Positions 32,266 to 41,685 of a DNA stretch of 64,000 bases are shown here, one piece after another. The stretch lies in NCBI RefSeq assembly GCF_003814515.1, contig NZ_RKQJ01000002.1, positions 1-64,000 on the forward strand, in the 5' to 3' direction. The notes beneath the pieces are model-generated. The model did not search any database and was not told the origin of the DNA. It worked only from the letters and a program-made list of their open reading frames with translations. Numbering within the stretch: position 1 is the stretch's first letter; each line of letters opens with the position of its first letter. Source of the DNA: Salinicoccus roseus. Its GTDB lineage: Bacteria > Bacillota > Bacilli > Staphylococcales > Salinicoccaceae. Position numbers and translations under genes: made by a program.

Positions 32266-33399
32266 CTATACATTAAAGCTTTCAGGTTTATCCTTCCGGA
32301 TTCCATAGTAGTATTTGATGTTTTCACAGATCCTCAGGGAAGCTTTTCCATCTCCATACGGGTTGGATGCTTCGGCCATCTGCCTGTAGAGGGCATCATC
32401 AGTCAGCAGTTCCTTCGTCAATTCATAGATGTGCTCCTTCTGGACGCCGGCGAGCTTGAGCGTGCCTGCCTCCACACCTTCCGGCCGCTCAGTCGTATCA
32501 CGAAGGACGAGTACGGGCTTCTGAAGGGAAGGCGCCTCCTCCTGTACACCACCGGAATCGGTCAGGATGATATGGCTTTTGGCCGCGAAATTATGGAAGT
32601 CGAATACATCGAGCGGCTCGATGATTTCGATGCGCTCATGACCTGCCAGATATTTGGAGGCTATTTCCCTGACTTTCGGATTCTTATGGATCGGATAGAC
32701 GACTGTCACGTCTTCGAACTCTTCGACGATTTCACGTACGGCACTGAAGATGTTCTCCATCGGCATGCCGATATTTTCCCTTCTGTGGGCAGTCAGGAGA
32801 ATCACCTTTTTATCCTTGTGCTTTTCGATGATTTCACTTTCATAGTCCGCGTTCACCGTCGTCTTCAAAGCATCGATTGCCGTGTTGCCGGTGATGGAGA
32901 TGCCATCTTCCTTCTTGTTTTCCCTGAGCAGATTCTCCTTGGAGTTTTCTGTCGGTGCAAAATGAAGATCGGCAAGTACGCCTGTCATCTGACGATTCAT
33001 TTCCTCAGGGAACGGTGAGTACTTGTTGTTGGTCCGGAGACCTGCCTCGACATGGCCGATGTCAACTTCGTTATAGAACGCGGCCAGACTCCCTGCAAAT
33101 GTTGTCGTCGTGTCACCATGGACAAGGATCATATCGGGGCCTGCCTCTTTGATGATGGATTCGAGACCAGCGATCACCCTGCCCGTCACTTCGGAAAGTG
33201 TCTGACCCTGCTTCATGATGTCGAGGTCGTAATCAGGTGTGATGCCGAAAATATCAAGCACCTGATCGAGCATCTCGCGGTGCTGTGCAGTGACCACTAC
33301 GATGGGTTCAAGTTCCGGATCATTCTTAAGTGCCAGGACAAGCGGCGCCATCTTGATCGCCTCCGGGCGCGTTCCAAATATCGTCATGATTTTCTTCAT
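32266..33399 (-). CDS. mnaA: UDP-N-acetylglucosamine 2-epimerase (non-hydrolysing)
   Basis: A 377-residue GT-B-fold enzyme interconverting UDP-GlcNAc and UDP-ManNAc, the latter for teichoic-acid linkage units. Landmarks: GTRPEAIKMAPLV at the N-terminus, TAQHREMLDQVL, VHGDTTTTFAGSLAAF, HVEAGLRT, TAHRRENIG, and LTDSGGVQEEAPSL with VLRDTTERPEGV near the end. It precedes the atp operon on the same strand, as in S. aureus. A loose hairpin without a U-tract (GGGATGG/CCATCCC) lies between it and the atp promoter. Confidence 0.95.
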   Translation of the reverse strand: MKKIMTIFGTRPEAIKMAPLVLALKNDPELEPIVVVTAQHREMLDQVLDIFGITPDYDLDIMKQGQTLSEVTGRVIAGLESIIKEAGPDMILVHGDTTTTFAGSLAAFYNEVDIGHVEAGLRTNNKYSPFPEEMNRQMTGVLADLHFAPTENSKENLLRENKKEDGISITGNTAIDALKTTVNADYESEIIEKHKDKKVILLTAHRRENIGMPMENIFSAVREIVEEFEDVTVVYPIHKNPKVREIASKYLAGHERIEIIEPLDVFDFHNFAAKSHIILTDSGGVQEEAPSLQKPVLVLRDTTERPEGVEAGTLKLAGVQKEHIYELTKELLTDDALYRQMAEASNPYGDGKASLRICENIKYYYGIRKDKPESFNV

Positions 33400-33420
33400 T
33401 GCTTCTTCTCCTTGTTATAT

Positions 33421-34050
33421 CTATTTCGTTCCGAAGAGCCTGTCGCCAGCATCTCCGAGACCTGGGACAATGTAGCTCTTTTCATTCAGTTTCTCATCCA
33501 GTGCAGCAATATAGATGTCCACATCCGGATGCGCTTCCTTCAGCACCTCTACACCTTCCGGGGCGGCAATCAGACAGATGAACCTGATCTTCGTGGCCCC
33601 GCGCTTCTTGACGGCGGAAATCGCTTCTACAGCAGATGCGCCTGTCGCCAGCATCGGATCGATGACGAATATGTCACGTTCTTCTATGTCTCCCGGGAAT
33701 TTCGCATAATATTCGATCGCCTGCAGTGTCTCCGGATCACGATAGAGGCCGATATGCCCCACTCTGGCGGAAGGGATGAGCTTGAGTATGCCTTCCTGCA
33801 TGCCGAGTCCTGCCCTAAGTATCGGAACGATACCCAGTTTCTTGCCGCTCAGCCTCTTTGCTGTCGTCCGTGTCACCGGTGTGTCCACCTCTACATCTTC
33901 AAGGGACAGGTCCCGCGTCACCTCATATGCCATGAGCATGCCTACCTCATCAACGAGTTCTCTGAATTCCTTGGTCGATGTCTTTTCATCTCGAATATAA
34001 CTCATTTTGTGCTGGATCAAAGGGTGTTCCATCACTTGTACTTTGGCCAT
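33421..34050 (-). CDS. upp: Uracil phosphoribosyltransferase
   Basis: A 209-residue pyrimidine salvage enzyme making UMP from uracil and PRPP. PRPP loop [16 protein letters not shown], the uracil-binding end [17 protein letters not shown], and [10 protein letters not shown] are present. ATG at 34050 has GGAGGAC six bases upstream and gives the standard length; the frame stays open further upstream through the intergenic hairpin. Confidence 0.96.
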   Translation of the reverse strand: MAKVQVMEHPLIQHKMSYIRDEKTSTKEFRELVDEVGMLMAYEVTRDLSLEDVEVDTPVTRTTAKRLSGKKLGIVPILRAGLGMQEGILKLIPSARVGHIGLYRDPETLQAIEYYAKFPGDIEERDIFVIDPMLATGASAVEAISAVKKRGATKIRFICLIAAPEGVEVLKEAHPDVDIYIAALDEKLNEKSYIVPGLGDAGDRLFGTK

Positions 34051-34077
34051 GGTTTGTCCTCCAGTTCTCTCAATTGT

Positions 34078-34104
34078 GCCGGAATGGGGTGTCCCCATTC
34101 CGGC
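34078..34104 (-). other. Stable hairpin between glyA and upp
   Basis: A perfect 12-bp stem (34078-34089 with 34093-34104) with a 3-nt loop, 10 bp after the glyA stop. The minus strand has no T-run after it, so it is not a classical terminator. It may protect the glyA 3' end or reduce read-through into upp. Confidence 0.6.
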
Positions 34105-34114
34105 ATGGTCAATT

Positions 34115-35350
34115 TTATTTATATAGTGGGAATTTGGATGTCAGCGCACTTACTCTGTCCTTCAGCGTTTCATACTTCGTACCTTCTGTGACAGCCGTAA
34201 GTGTTTCCGCGATAAGGTCAGCCACTTCCTGCATTTCTTCCTCTTTGAAGCCACGGCTGGTCATCGCCGGAGTTCCAAGACGGATTCCACTTGTTACAAA
34301 TGGGGATTCCTCATCGAAAGGAATGGTATTCTTGTTGCATGTGATTCCGATCTCATCCAGTGCCTCTTCCGCCTGTTTGCCTGTCAGACCGAAACTTTTC
34401 ACATCGACGAGGACGATATGGTTCTCGGTGCCGCCGCCAACGATGCGCAGTCCCTTTTCTGAAAGCCTTCCAGCAAGCGTCTTCGCATTTTTGATGACCT
34501 GCTCCTGATATTCCTTGAATTCAGGGTTCAGCGCCTCACCGAAAGCCACAGCCTTCGCAGCAAGAACGTGCATGAGTGGTCCACCCTGGATTCCCGGGAA
34601 GATGTTCTTGTCCACTTTTTTCGCGTGCTCTTCTTTTGTAAGGATGAGTCCGCCACGCGGGCCCCTCAATGTCTTGTGCGTTGTAGACGTGACGAAGTCG
34701 GCATAAGGGACTGGGTCCGGATGCAGGCCAGCTGCAACGAGTCCTGCAATGTGGGCCATGTCGACCATCAGATAAGCATCGATTTCATCTGCAATTTCGC
34801 GGAACTTCTTGAAATCGATCGTCTGTGTATAGGCACTTCCGCCGGCAACGATCATTTTCGGCTTGTGCTCCTTGGCAATTTTAAGGAGTTCGTCATAATC
34901 GATCAATTCATCTTCTTTTCTCACACCATAATCTACAAAGTTGAAAAGCTTACCACTGAAGTTGACTGGGCTGCCGTGCGTCAGGTGGCCACCATGATTC
35001 AGGTTCATGCCGAGAACAGTGTCTCCCGGCTTCAGAACTGAGAAATAGACGGCCATATTCGCCTGGGAGCCGGAGTGAGGCTGAACATTGGCATGCTCTG
35101 CGCCAAACAGGGATTTCACACGTTCCCGTGCGAGATCTTCCACAACATCTACATTTTCACAACCGCCGTAATAACGTTTGTGGGGATAGCCTTCAGCATA
35201 TTTATTGGTGAGTATTGAGCCTTGGGCTTCCATGACCGCTTCCGATACAAAGTTCTCTGAGGCGATCAGTTCAATATTGTTGTTTTGACGATCAAGCTCT
35301 GCTTCAATTGTTTCAAAAAGTTTCGGGTCTTGTGATTCGATAAATGACAT
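34115..35350 (-). CDS. glyA: Serine hydroxymethyltransferase
   Basis: A 411-residue PLP enzyme converting serine and tetrahydrofolate to glycine and methylene-tetrahydrofolate. The PLP lysine is in [18 protein letters not shown]. The N-terminal [14 protein letters not shown] and [17 protein letters not shown] are fully conserved. ATG follows AAGGAGAGAAGAC. It is in line with ywlG upstream. Confidence 0.97.
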   Translation of the reverse strand: MSFIESQDPKLFETIEAELDRQNNNIELIASENFVSEAVMEAQGSILTNKYAEGYPHKRYYGGCENVDVVEDLARERVKSLFGAEHANVQPHSGSQANMAVYFSVLKPGDTVLGMNLNHGGHLTHGSPVNFSGKLFNFVDYGVRKEDELIDYDELLKIAKEHKPKMIVAGGSAYTQTIDFKKFREIADEIDAYLMVDMAHIAGLVAAGLHPDPVPYADFVTSTTHKTLRGPRGGLILTKEEHAKKVDKNIFPGIQGGPLMHVLAAKAVAFGEALNPEFKEYQEQVIKNAKTLAGRLSEKGLRIVGGGTENHIVLVDVKSFGLTGKQAEEALDEIGITCNKNTIPFDEESPFVTSGIRLGTPAMTSRGFKEEEMQEVADLIAETLTAVTEGTKYETLKDRVSALTSKFPLYK

Positions 35351-35373
35351 GTCTTCTCTCCTTAAATGTTTGT

Positions 35374-35919
35374 TTAATAATGTGCGCGAGGACCTCCAAT
35401 GAGTTTTGGTCTGGAATATGCAAGAGTGACATTCGCTTTGCCGACTGTCTTCTGCTCCACCCTGAATGGCACTGCCACATGATGAAGGTGCATGCCGATC
35501 AGCGTCTGTCCGATATCCACTCCCCGGTCTGCAGCAGCATGTTCAACCACTACCGGCCGGGAAAGATGATGATAGGCGTATTCGCTCAGACTGCCCCCGG
35601 CAGACCGGTGTGGTACGACACTGACCGGCGGATACTTGTGCGCGCGTGCCACATCATATTCCATTGTCACTGCCCGGTTGATATGCTCACAGCCCTGGAA
35701 CATGATGTTCAGCCGATTGCGCTCGGCCGCCTGATGGAAGGCGTCGAATATAAGCTCGGCGACTTCCATGGAACTCTCCTTGCCGATATGGTGTCCCATG
35801 ACTTCCGAAGTGGAGCAGCCTATCAGAAGGTCCTCCCCCTCCTTGAAGAAATCCGACGCTTCCAGCTGCTCGATCAGAACATCCAGGTCATTCTTCAATC
35901 TTGCAAACTCTTCGTTCAT
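35374..35919 (-). CDS. ywlG: UPF0340 / TIGR01440 family protein YwlG
   Basis: A 181-residue soluble protein of the YwlG family, whose function is not known. Visible features: a helical N-terminus, [36 protein letters not shown], and [29 protein letters not shown] near the end. Conserved C, H and D residues hint at an enzyme. ATG at 35919 has a run of six G just upstream, inside rpiB, so translation is probably coupled (32-bp overlap). An in-frame extension upstream is only the rpiB antisense-free shadow frame. Confidence 0.88.
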   Translation of the reverse strand: MNEEFARLKNDLDVLIEQLEASDFFKEGEDLLIGCSTSEVMGHHIGKESSMEVAELIFDAFHQAAERNRLNIMFQGCEHINRAVTMEYDVARAHKYPPVSVVPHRSAGGSLSEYAYHHLSRPVVVEHAAADRGVDIGQTLIGMHLHHVAVPFRVEQKTVGKANVTLAYSRPKLIGGPRAHY

Positions 35920-36316
35920 GTCTGCCCCCCTCATACTCCGTGTTGAGCCAGATATCCACGATATCATCTGCGAGTCCCGGGCCGATGACCCGTTCTCCCA
36001 TGGCCAGCATATTGGAGTCGTTATGCGCGCGTGTGGCTTTAGCGGAAAAAGTATCATGCACGAGGGCACACCGGATATTCCGGACCTTGTTTGCCGTGAT
36101 GCTCATTCCAATGCCGGTACCGCAGATCAGGATGCCCCGGTCATATTCTCCGGAAGCGACCTTCTCCGCTACAGGGCGGGCAAAATCCGGATAGTCTACG
36201 GAGTCGTCGGAGTCCGGACCGAAATCCGTAATATCCACCCCTGTGTCCTGCAATTTTTGGACAATGGAGTTTTTCAGGTTGAACCCTCCATGGTCGGAAG
36301 CGATAATCACTTTCAT
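35888..36316 (-). CDS. rpiB: Ribose 5-phosphate isomerase B
   Basis: A 142-residue RpiB/LacAB-fold isomerase. SDHGGFNLKN at the start, the catalytic cysteine in GILICGTGIGMSITANK, and HNDSNMLAMGERVIG are present. It interconverts ribose 5-phosphate and ribulose 5-phosphate. ATG at 36316 follows AGGTGA by 6 bases; upstream in-frame codons lack a ribosome site. Confidence 0.93.
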   Translation of the reverse strand: MKVIIASDHGGFNLKNSIVQKLQDTGVDITDFGPDSDDSVDYPDFARPVAEKVASGEYDRGILICGTGIGMSITANKVRNIRCALVHDTFSAKATRAHNDSNMLAMGERVIGPGLADDIVDIWLNTEYEGGRHERRVCKIEE

Positions 36317-36377
36317 ATTCTTCACCTCACCTTCATTATATATCAAATGTCTCCATAAAAAAGTGGTCATGGGCAAA

Positions 36378-36791
36378 TTACAGTCTGAATTTATCAATAA
36401 ATTGCTTCAATTGGCGGAAAGCACGTTCATAATCCGCTTCACTCCCCCCGTAGGGGTCGATGACATCTTCCACGGTGCCTTCGGAAAATTCGCTGATCAT
36501 ACGCACATCCGAACTTGGGAACTGATCCTTCACCGCCCTCTTGTGGGCTTTGGTCATCACCAGCAGGAGTGCTTCTTCTGTATCTTCCCCCATCAGCTGT
36601 CGTGGCGATGATGGCTCTTCCAGGCCCTCCCGTTCAATTATCCTCTTCGAGAGGGGACTGATGCCATCTGCGAAGACCATAAGCCCCCTCGATTCGAAAG
36701 CGGTCCCTTCATTACAGAACTGAGTTTTGGCATAGCTTTCAGCCAAAGGGCTGCGACAGGTATTGCCTGTACACACAAAAATGATCTTCAT
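36378..36791 (-). CDS. ywlE: Protein arginine phosphatase / low-molecular-weight phosphatase
   Basis: A 137-residue LMW-PTP-fold enzyme. The P-loop is CTGNTCRS (Cys7 to Ser14). Threonine at position 11, rather than isoleucine or leucine, is the residue known from B. subtilis YwlE to favour phosphoarginine. The general acid is in VIDPYGGSEADYERAF. It would reverse McsB-type protein arginine phosphorylation (McsB is not in this window). Its start overlaps the ywlC stop (ATGA, 36788-36791). Confidence 0.9.
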   Translation of the reverse strand: MKIIFVCTGNTCRSPLAESYAKTQFCNEGTAFESRGLMVFADGISPLSKRIIEREGLEEPSSPRQLMGEDTEEALLLVMTKAHKRAVKDQFPSSDVRMISEFSEGTVEDVIDPYGGSEADYERAFRQLKQFIDKFRL

Positions 36792-37834
36792 TTCGGATCT
36801 TCCCTTATTATCTCATTTCCAGTGGCCTTATAGATCCGGTTCATCACTGCTTCAGTCGCTTCACTCTTCGGGAAACCATGGATATAGATCAGATCGACAT
36901 CCGATTTATCCATCTTCCTCAGGGCGGCATATAGATTGCGCCCCGCTTCCCGGTAATCATCCTCACCTGAGCACAGGCTGATGAAGTATGCGTGTTCCGG
37001 CACATGGCCCCGGACGGCTTCCGGAGCGATGACCCCGATCTTCTGTCCCTCCTCGACCCTCAGATGCGTATTGCTCCTGAGGCCGCCTTCGATGACGGCC
37101 ATGGGTTGGCGCGGCGCATAATGTTTATACTTCATCCCTGGGGCGATCGGCTTTTCTGCCGATCCCTCGTGTTTGCTGACGGTCTCTTTCAAGACGTTTT
37201 CCAGTGCCCCTTTGGTGATGCTTCCGGGTCTTGCGATGCGGTAGGGGAATTGGGTGCAGTCAAGCACCGTGCTCTCCAGTCCGTAGGTGGCAGGATCGCT
37301 TGCAACAACGCCATACACCTTGCCATTCAGATCGTCGATGACATGACTGTAGTGTGTAGGTGAAGGTTTGCCGCTCAGGTTCGCACTGGGGGCGGCAAGG
37401 GGGAAGCCGACTTTTTCAAGTATGGCATGCCCTACGGGGTGGCTCGGCATCCTGACCGCAACCGAATCAAGTTCCGCTACAGTATTGCTGGCGAGCATGT
37501 TCCCCTTCAGCGGCAGGATGAACGAAATCGGACCGGGCCAGAAATGCTTCATCAAGGTGCGCACCTTCATGTCCAACGGCTCAGTGAAGTCTTCAAGCTG
37601 ATCCATGCTGTATATATGTACAATGAGCGGATTGTCACCCGGCCGATTTTTCGCTGCGAATATTTTATGTATCGCTTCCGGATTCCTTGCATCACCTGCC
37701 AGACCATAGACGGTTTCGGTCGGTATGCCGATCACCTCCCCATATTCCAGCGCTGTCCTGATCTCTTTCATCTTTTCCTCGGTAGTCCGATCCTTCAGCT
37801 GTTCCGTCCTGATTTCCCAGATTTTTGTATCCAT
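36788..37834 (-). CDS. ywlC: L-threonylcarbamoyladenylate synthase (Sua5/YwlC)
   Basis: A 348-residue two-domain enzyme making threonylcarbamoyl-AMP for the t6A37 tRNA modification. The YrdC/TsaC-like domain (about 1-205) holds GIPTETVYGLAGDA, KNRPGDNPLIVHI, RMPSHPVGHAIL and APSANLSGKPSPTHYSHV. A linker (PGMKYKHYAPRQPM) leads to the Sua5 C-terminal domain. ATG at 37834 follows GGGAGG. It lies one base after the prmC stop. Confidence 0.94.
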   Translation of the reverse strand: MDTKIWEIRTEQLKDRTTEEKMKEIRTALEYGEVIGIPTETVYGLAGDARNPEAIHKIFAAKNRPGDNPLIVHIYSMDQLEDFTEPLDMKVRTLMKHFWPGPISFILPLKGNMLASNTVAELDSVAVRMPSHPVGHAILEKVGFPLAAPSANLSGKPSPTHYSHVIDDLNGKVYGVVASDPATYGLESTVLDCTQFPYRIARPGSITKGALENVLKETVSKHEGSAEKPIAPGMKYKHYAPRQPMAVIEGGLRSNTHLRVEEGQKIGVIAPEAVRGHVPEHAYFISLCSGEDDYREAGRNLYAALRKMDKSDVDLIYIHGFPKSEATEAVMNRIYKATGNEIIREDPK

Positions 37835-37835
37835 G

Positions 37836-38687
37836 CTAGACCTCCCATCTGAAATAGAGTATTCTGTCATTCCCATTCATATCCTTCTTCACCCGTGGCT
37901 CCACTTTCGGCCAGCGGGCCGTAACATGGTCCGACAGGATTCCGGCCTGCCTCCAGCCGATTTCAAAATAGACCATCCCTCCCGGATGCAGTACATCCTC
38001 CAGTTGATCTATCATGCTCTTATACAGGCCGAGCCCTCCATCTTCCGCAAAAAGCGCCAGCGCGGGCTCATGGTTGATGACAGAGGCCCCCATGTCATCC
38101 ACTTCATTATAGCCAATATAGGGTGGATTTGAAATCACACAGTCCACTTTCATGCTTTCCGCCATCAATGGCTCAAATAAACTCCCCTGCATGATTTTGG
38201 GGGTGACCCCAAGGGTGCGTGCATTTTCTCTTGTGATTTCGAGTGCCGCCCCGGAGACATCGGTAAGTATGACTTCATTATCATGCCATGCAGCCGCCAG
38301 CGTCAATCCGATGACTCCGGTGCCGCACCCGATGTCCACAACTTTCCTGCCATCATCCTGTTCCAGCGCCAGCACAAGCTCCACGAGCTCTTCCGTCTCA
38401 TTACGGGGTATCAGCGTTTCTTTCGACACTTTGAACTTTTCGCCATAGAACCATGCTGAACCCACGACATACTGGTATGGCTCCCCATCTATGATGCGTC
38501 CCAGCGCCTCACTATACCGCTCATAGTCGGATGGAGGCACCTCACGGTCGCCATCCATGAGGAAATCCACCGTCCCCATGCCGAAGAGGTCTTCGAGCAG
38601 GAGCATCGCCGGCCGTGTTTCTCCTCCGGATACGCTCAAAGAGGCTTTCGCCTCTTTGATCATCTCCCTGTAGCTATAGGGATGCAT
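37836..38687 (-). CDS. prmC: Release factor glutamine methyltransferase
   Basis: A 283-residue SAM-dependent enzyme that methylates the GGQ glutamine of release factors. Helical N-terminal domain, then SAM site [15 protein letters not shown] and the substrate motif NPPY in [14 protein letters not shown]. Its start overlaps prfA, its substrate gene, by 14 bp, so enzyme and substrate are translated from one message. Confidence 0.95.
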   Translation of the reverse strand: MHPYSYREMIKEAKASLSVSGGETRPAMLLLEDLFGMGTVDFLMDGDREVPPSDYERYSEALGRIIDGEPYQYVVGSAWFYGEKFKVSKETLIPRNETEELVELVLALEQDDGRKVVDIGCGTGVIGLTLAAAWHDNEVILTDVSGAALEITRENARTLGVTPKIMQGSLFEPLMAESMKVDCVISNPPYIGYNEVDDMGASVINHEPALALFAEDGGLGLYKSMIDQLEDVLHPGGMVYFEIGWRQAGILSDHVTARWPKVEPRVKKDMNGNDRILYFRWEV

Positions 38688-39753
38688 TATTCAATTCTTC
38701 CAGTTTGCTCGTCTGTTCTTCGATCGTCAGGGCATCGATGATTTCATCTAGTTTCCCTTCTATGATCTGATCGAGCTTCTGGATCGTCAGGCCGATCCTG
38801 TGATCTGTCACACGGTTCTGCGGATAGTTGTATGTCCGGATCCTCTCGGAACGGTCCCCTGTCCCGACAGCACTCTTCCGCTTCTCTGCATATTCAGCCT
38901 CGGCCTCTTGCAGCATCATGTCGTAGACACGCGCTTTCAGCACCTTCATGGCCCGCTCTCGGTTCTTGATCTGTGACTTCTCGTCCTGGGAAGTGACCAC
39001 CGTGCCTGTCGGCAGGTGGGTGATGCGCACTGCAGAATCCGTCGTATTGACGTGCTGTCCGCCGGCACCGCTTGAACGGTAGGTGTCTATCTTGAGGTCT
39101 TCGTTGCGGATCTCCACCTCCACATCCTCCACTTCCGGCAGTACTGCGACTGTAGCGGTGGATGTATGGATCCTGCCGCCGGATTCCGTTTCCGGCACAC
39201 GCTGTACACGATGCGCCCCATTTTCAAATTTGAGCTTGGAGTAGGCGCCATTCCCCTGTATCAGGAAACTGATTTCCTTGTATCCTCCATGATCATTGGC
39301 ATTCGCTTCAACGATTTCCGTCTTCCACCCGTTCTCTTCGGCGTAGCGCGAGTACATGCGGAACAGGTTTCCTGCAAAAATCTGGGCTTCATCGCCACCT
39401 GCTGCCCCGCGTATCTCCATTATGACGTTCTTGTCGTCATTTGGATCTTTTGGAATGAGGAGAAGCTTCAACTGGCTTTCGAGTCCTGGAATCGCCTTTT
39501 CGGATTCGGAAATCTCCTCTTTGAGCATCTCGAGCATTTCCTTGTCATCTGTTTCATTCATCATCATGCGGGACTCTTCGATCGTTTCCTTCTTCTGTTT
39601 ATACTCCCTGTAGACTTCCACTGTTTTCTGGAGGTCGCTCTGCTCCTTCGAGTATTCCCTGAGCTTGTCCGAATCACTGACAACGTCGGGGTCGCTCAGC
39701 ATTTCATTGAGTTGTTCATATCTGTTTTCAATTATTTCGAGTTGATCAAACAT
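38674..39753 (-). CDS. prfA: Peptide chain release factor 1
   Basis: A 359-residue class I release factor for UAA and UAG. It has the GGQ loop in [16 protein letters not shown] and the usual domain 1 coiled-coil. ATG at 39753 lies 8 bases after AAGGTGA; the in-frame upstream extension is unlikely. In S. aureus tdk lies between rpmE2 and prfA; here the 60-bp gap contains only the rpmE terminator. Confidence 0.96.
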   Translation of the reverse strand: MFDQLEIIENRYEQLNEMLSDPDVVSDSDKLREYSKEQSDLQKTVEVYREYKQKKETIEESRMMMNETDDKEMLEMLKEEISESEKAIPGLESQLKLLLIPKDPNDDKNVIMEIRGAAGGDEAQIFAGNLFRMYSRYAEENGWKTEIVEANANDHGGYKEISFLIQGNGAYSKLKFENGAHRVQRVPETESGGRIHTSTATVAVLPEVEDVEVEIRNEDLKIDTYRSSGAGGQHVNTTDSAVRITHLPTGTVVTSQDEKSQIKNRERAMKVLKARVYDMMLQEAEAEYAEKRKSAVGTGDRSERIRTYNYPQNRVTDHRIGLTIQKLDQIIEGKLDEIIDALTIEEQTSKLEELNNASL

Positions 39754-39813
39754 GTAATTTTCACCTTTTCGTCTCTTTAATCTCGTCAATTATATCATAT
39801 TTGGACACAAAAA

Positions 39814-39844
39814 AACTGTACTGGAATGTAACTCCAGTACAGTT
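39814..39844 (-). terminator. Terminator of rpmE
   Basis: A perfect 12-bp stem (39814-39825 with 39833-39844) and 7-nt loop, followed on the minus strand by TTTTTTTG. It ends the rpmE transcript 9 bp after the stop. Confidence 0.92.
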
Positions 39845-39852
39845 GTATAGTC

Positions 39853-40068
39853 TTATTCGTTTGCGCTTTTAAAACCGAATTTTTTGTTGAATTTTTCAAC
39901 ACGGCCATCTGCAGAAGCGAATTTCTGGCGTCCAGTGTAGAATGGGTGGCATTCAGAACATACTTCCACTTTGATGTCTTCACTGTTTACTGAACCAGTT
40001 TCGAATTCGTTGCCGCATGAGCACACAACGTTTACTTTGTTGTATTCCGGATGAATTGCTTGTTTCAT
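39853..40068 (-). CDS. rpmE: Ribosomal protein L31, zinc-binding (C+) type
   Basis: A 71-residue L31 with the zinc ligands of the C+ form: [13 protein letters not shown] and [17 protein letters not shown]. It is closer to B. subtilis RpmE than to S. aureus L31B (RpmE2), which lacks the cysteines. ATG at 40068 follows AAAGGAGCTGGAAATA. It has its own promoter and terminator. Confidence 0.95.
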   Translation of the reverse strand: MKQAIHPEYNKVNVVCSCGNEFETGSVNSEDIKVEVCSECHPFYTGRQKFASADGRVEKFNKKFGFKSANE

Positions 40069-40113
40069 TATTTCCAGCTCCTTTGCCCTGAACCATCTGG
40101 CACAGAGTTTATT

Positions 40114-40127
40114 AGTGGGATCCCACT
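40114..40127. promoter_or_regulatory. Palindrome in the rpmE leader
   Basis: AGTGGGATCCCACT, a perfect 14-bp palindrome, about 15-20 bases downstream of the predicted rpmE start point. It could be a protein-binding site (metal regulator) or an RNA element. It does not match the Zur box known from Bacillus. Confidence 0.35.
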
Positions 40128-40140
40128 TCAATACTTACAT

Positions 40141-40169
40141 ATTATACAAGGTTTCCCCAAAGAAATCAA
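40141..40169 (-). promoter_or_regulatory. rpmE promoter
   Basis: Minus-strand -35 TTGATT (40169-40164), 17-bp spacer, -10 TATAAT (40146-40141). It lies only 15 bp after the rho stop, and a G/C-rich fold (TTCCCC/GGGGAA) overlapping the spacer may also act as the rho 3' hairpin. Confidence 0.8.
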
Positions 40170-40183
40170 GGGGAACGGATCAA

Positions 40184-41500
40184 TCAGATTACAGGACGGC
40201 CTGTGGATTGGGAAGAAAGCATCCTCTCCCTCAATACATCAAAGAACTCCTCGTTCGTCTTGGTCTGCTTGAGTATCTTCAGGAAGCGTTCCGTAAAGTC
40301 GGGTGCATCGGTGAAGAGATTCCGGAGCTGCCACAGCACATCGAGTTCCGCCTTATCGAGAAGGAGCTCCTCTTTTCTTGTGCTCGACCGCCTGATGTCA
40401 ATTGCCGGATAGATTCTCCGTTCACTTAAGCTGCGGTCGAGATGCAGTTCCATATTCCCGGTACCCTTGAATTCCTCATAGATGACGTCATCCATGCGGC
40501 TGCCCGTTTCAACCAGCGCCGTGGAAAGGATGGTCAGGCTGCCGCCCGCCTCTATATTCCTGGCGGCGCCGAAGAAGTGTTTCGGCCTGTGCAGGCTTGC
40601 CGGGTCCAGTCCGCCCGAAAGCGTCCGCCCGCTCGGTGGGATGACAAGGTTATAGGCACGGGCCAGTCTGGTGATCGAATCCATCAGTACGATGACATCT
40701 TCCCCCATCTCGACGAGACGCTTCGTCCGCTCGAGCAGCAGTTCAGCGACCTTGACGTGGTGCTCCGGCGGTTCGTCGAAAGTCGAATGCACGACTTCCG
40801 CATCCTCCACGGAACGCTCCAGGTCAGTCACCTCTTCGGGGCGTTCCCCGATCAGAAGGATGAAGAGCTTTGTCTCCGGGTGGTTCTTGGTAATCGCATT
40901 TGCGATCTCCTTCAGCAGGGATGTCTTGCCCGCTTTTGGCGGCGCAACGATCATGCCCCGCTGACCGAAGCCTATCGGGGTGACAAGATCCATGATGCGT
41001 GTAGAGAGGTCGGTCGGCTTGTTTTCCAGCCTGATGCGCTCCTCGGGATAGAGGGGGGTCAACGCCTGGAAGTGGGGCCTCTTCCTGATATGTTCGGCAT
41101 TGTGGTCATTGATGAAGTCCACCTGCAGCAGGCCGTAGTACTTCTCATTCTCTTTGGGGCGCCGGACCTTTCCAGTGACCTTGTCCCCCTTCTTCAGTTC
41201 AAACCTTCTTATCTGGGAAGCGGAAATGTATATATCCTTCTCCCCCTTCGAGAAGTTGACGGTCCGGAGGAATCCATAGCCATCCGGCTGTATGTCATCG
41301 AGGACCCCTTCCATGTAGTAGTTGCCGTCCTTTTCCATCTCGGCTTCCATTATGGCAAGGACAAGCTCCTTTTTATTTAGGCGGCTGTAGTTGGAGAGCC
41401 CCAACTCTTTCGCACGCACAGTCAGTTCCTTTGTATTGTTCTTCTTATATAATGCATCGAAGGATTCATACTTCAACCCTGTGGATTCTCTTTCAGCCAT
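40184..41500 (-). CDS. rho: Transcription termination factor Rho
   Basis: A 438-residue hexameric RNA-DNA helicase. It has an N-terminal RNA-binding domain (MEGVLDDIQPDGYGFLRTV with OB fold), Walker A in GMIVAPPKAGKTSLL, Walker B/DSITRLARAYN, and the Q/R-loop region IPPSGRTLSGGLDPASL. Length is standard for Firmicutes. Confidence 0.97.
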   Translation of the reverse strand: MAERESTGLKYESFDALYKKNNTKELTVRAKELGLSNYSRLNKKELVLAIMEAEMEKDGNYYMEGVLDDIQPDGYGFLRTVNFSKGEKDIYISASQIRRFELKKGDKVTGKVRRPKENEKYYGLLQVDFINDHNAEHIRKRPHFQALTPLYPEERIRLENKPTDLSTRIMDLVTPIGFGQRGMIVAPPKAGKTSLLKEIANAITKNHPETKLFILLIGERPEEVTDLERSVEDAEVVHSTFDEPPEHHVKVAELLLERTKRLVEMGEDVIVLMDSITRLARAYNLVIPPSGRTLSGGLDPASLHRPKHFFGAARNIEAGGSLTILSTALVETGSRMDDVIYEEFKGTGNMELHLDRSLSERRIYPAIDIRRSSTRKEELLLDKAELDVLWQLRNLFTDAPDFTERFLKILKQTKTNEEFFDVLRERMLSSQSTGRPVI

Positions 41501-41644
41501 ATATTCACTTCACTTTCATGTATTGGGTTCTGCTCTTTCAGGAGGGGATGATTGGAGAGGAGGATTTTAGCCATTCCATATTCTACACCATTGTTTTATA
41601 AAAGGAAAGATGACGATCCAGGACGCATACACCTCATTAAAACA

Positions 41645-41677
41645 GCAAACTCGGACTGCCAGGCAGTCCGAGTTTGC
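41645..41677 (-). terminator. Terminator of the second murA gene
   Basis: Arms 41645-41660 and 41662-41677 form a near-perfect 16-bp palindrome (the central bases make the loop), followed on the minus strand by GTTTTAAT. The 41501-41644 stretch upstream of rho shows no gene. Confidence 0.85.
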
Positions 41678-41685
41678 TTCATCCA

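Noticed and set aside
33052-34191. A 379-codon plus-strand open frame across mnaA and upp
   Set aside because: Both minus-strand genes are complete and conserved; the open antisense frame follows from their codon bias and has no ribosome site.
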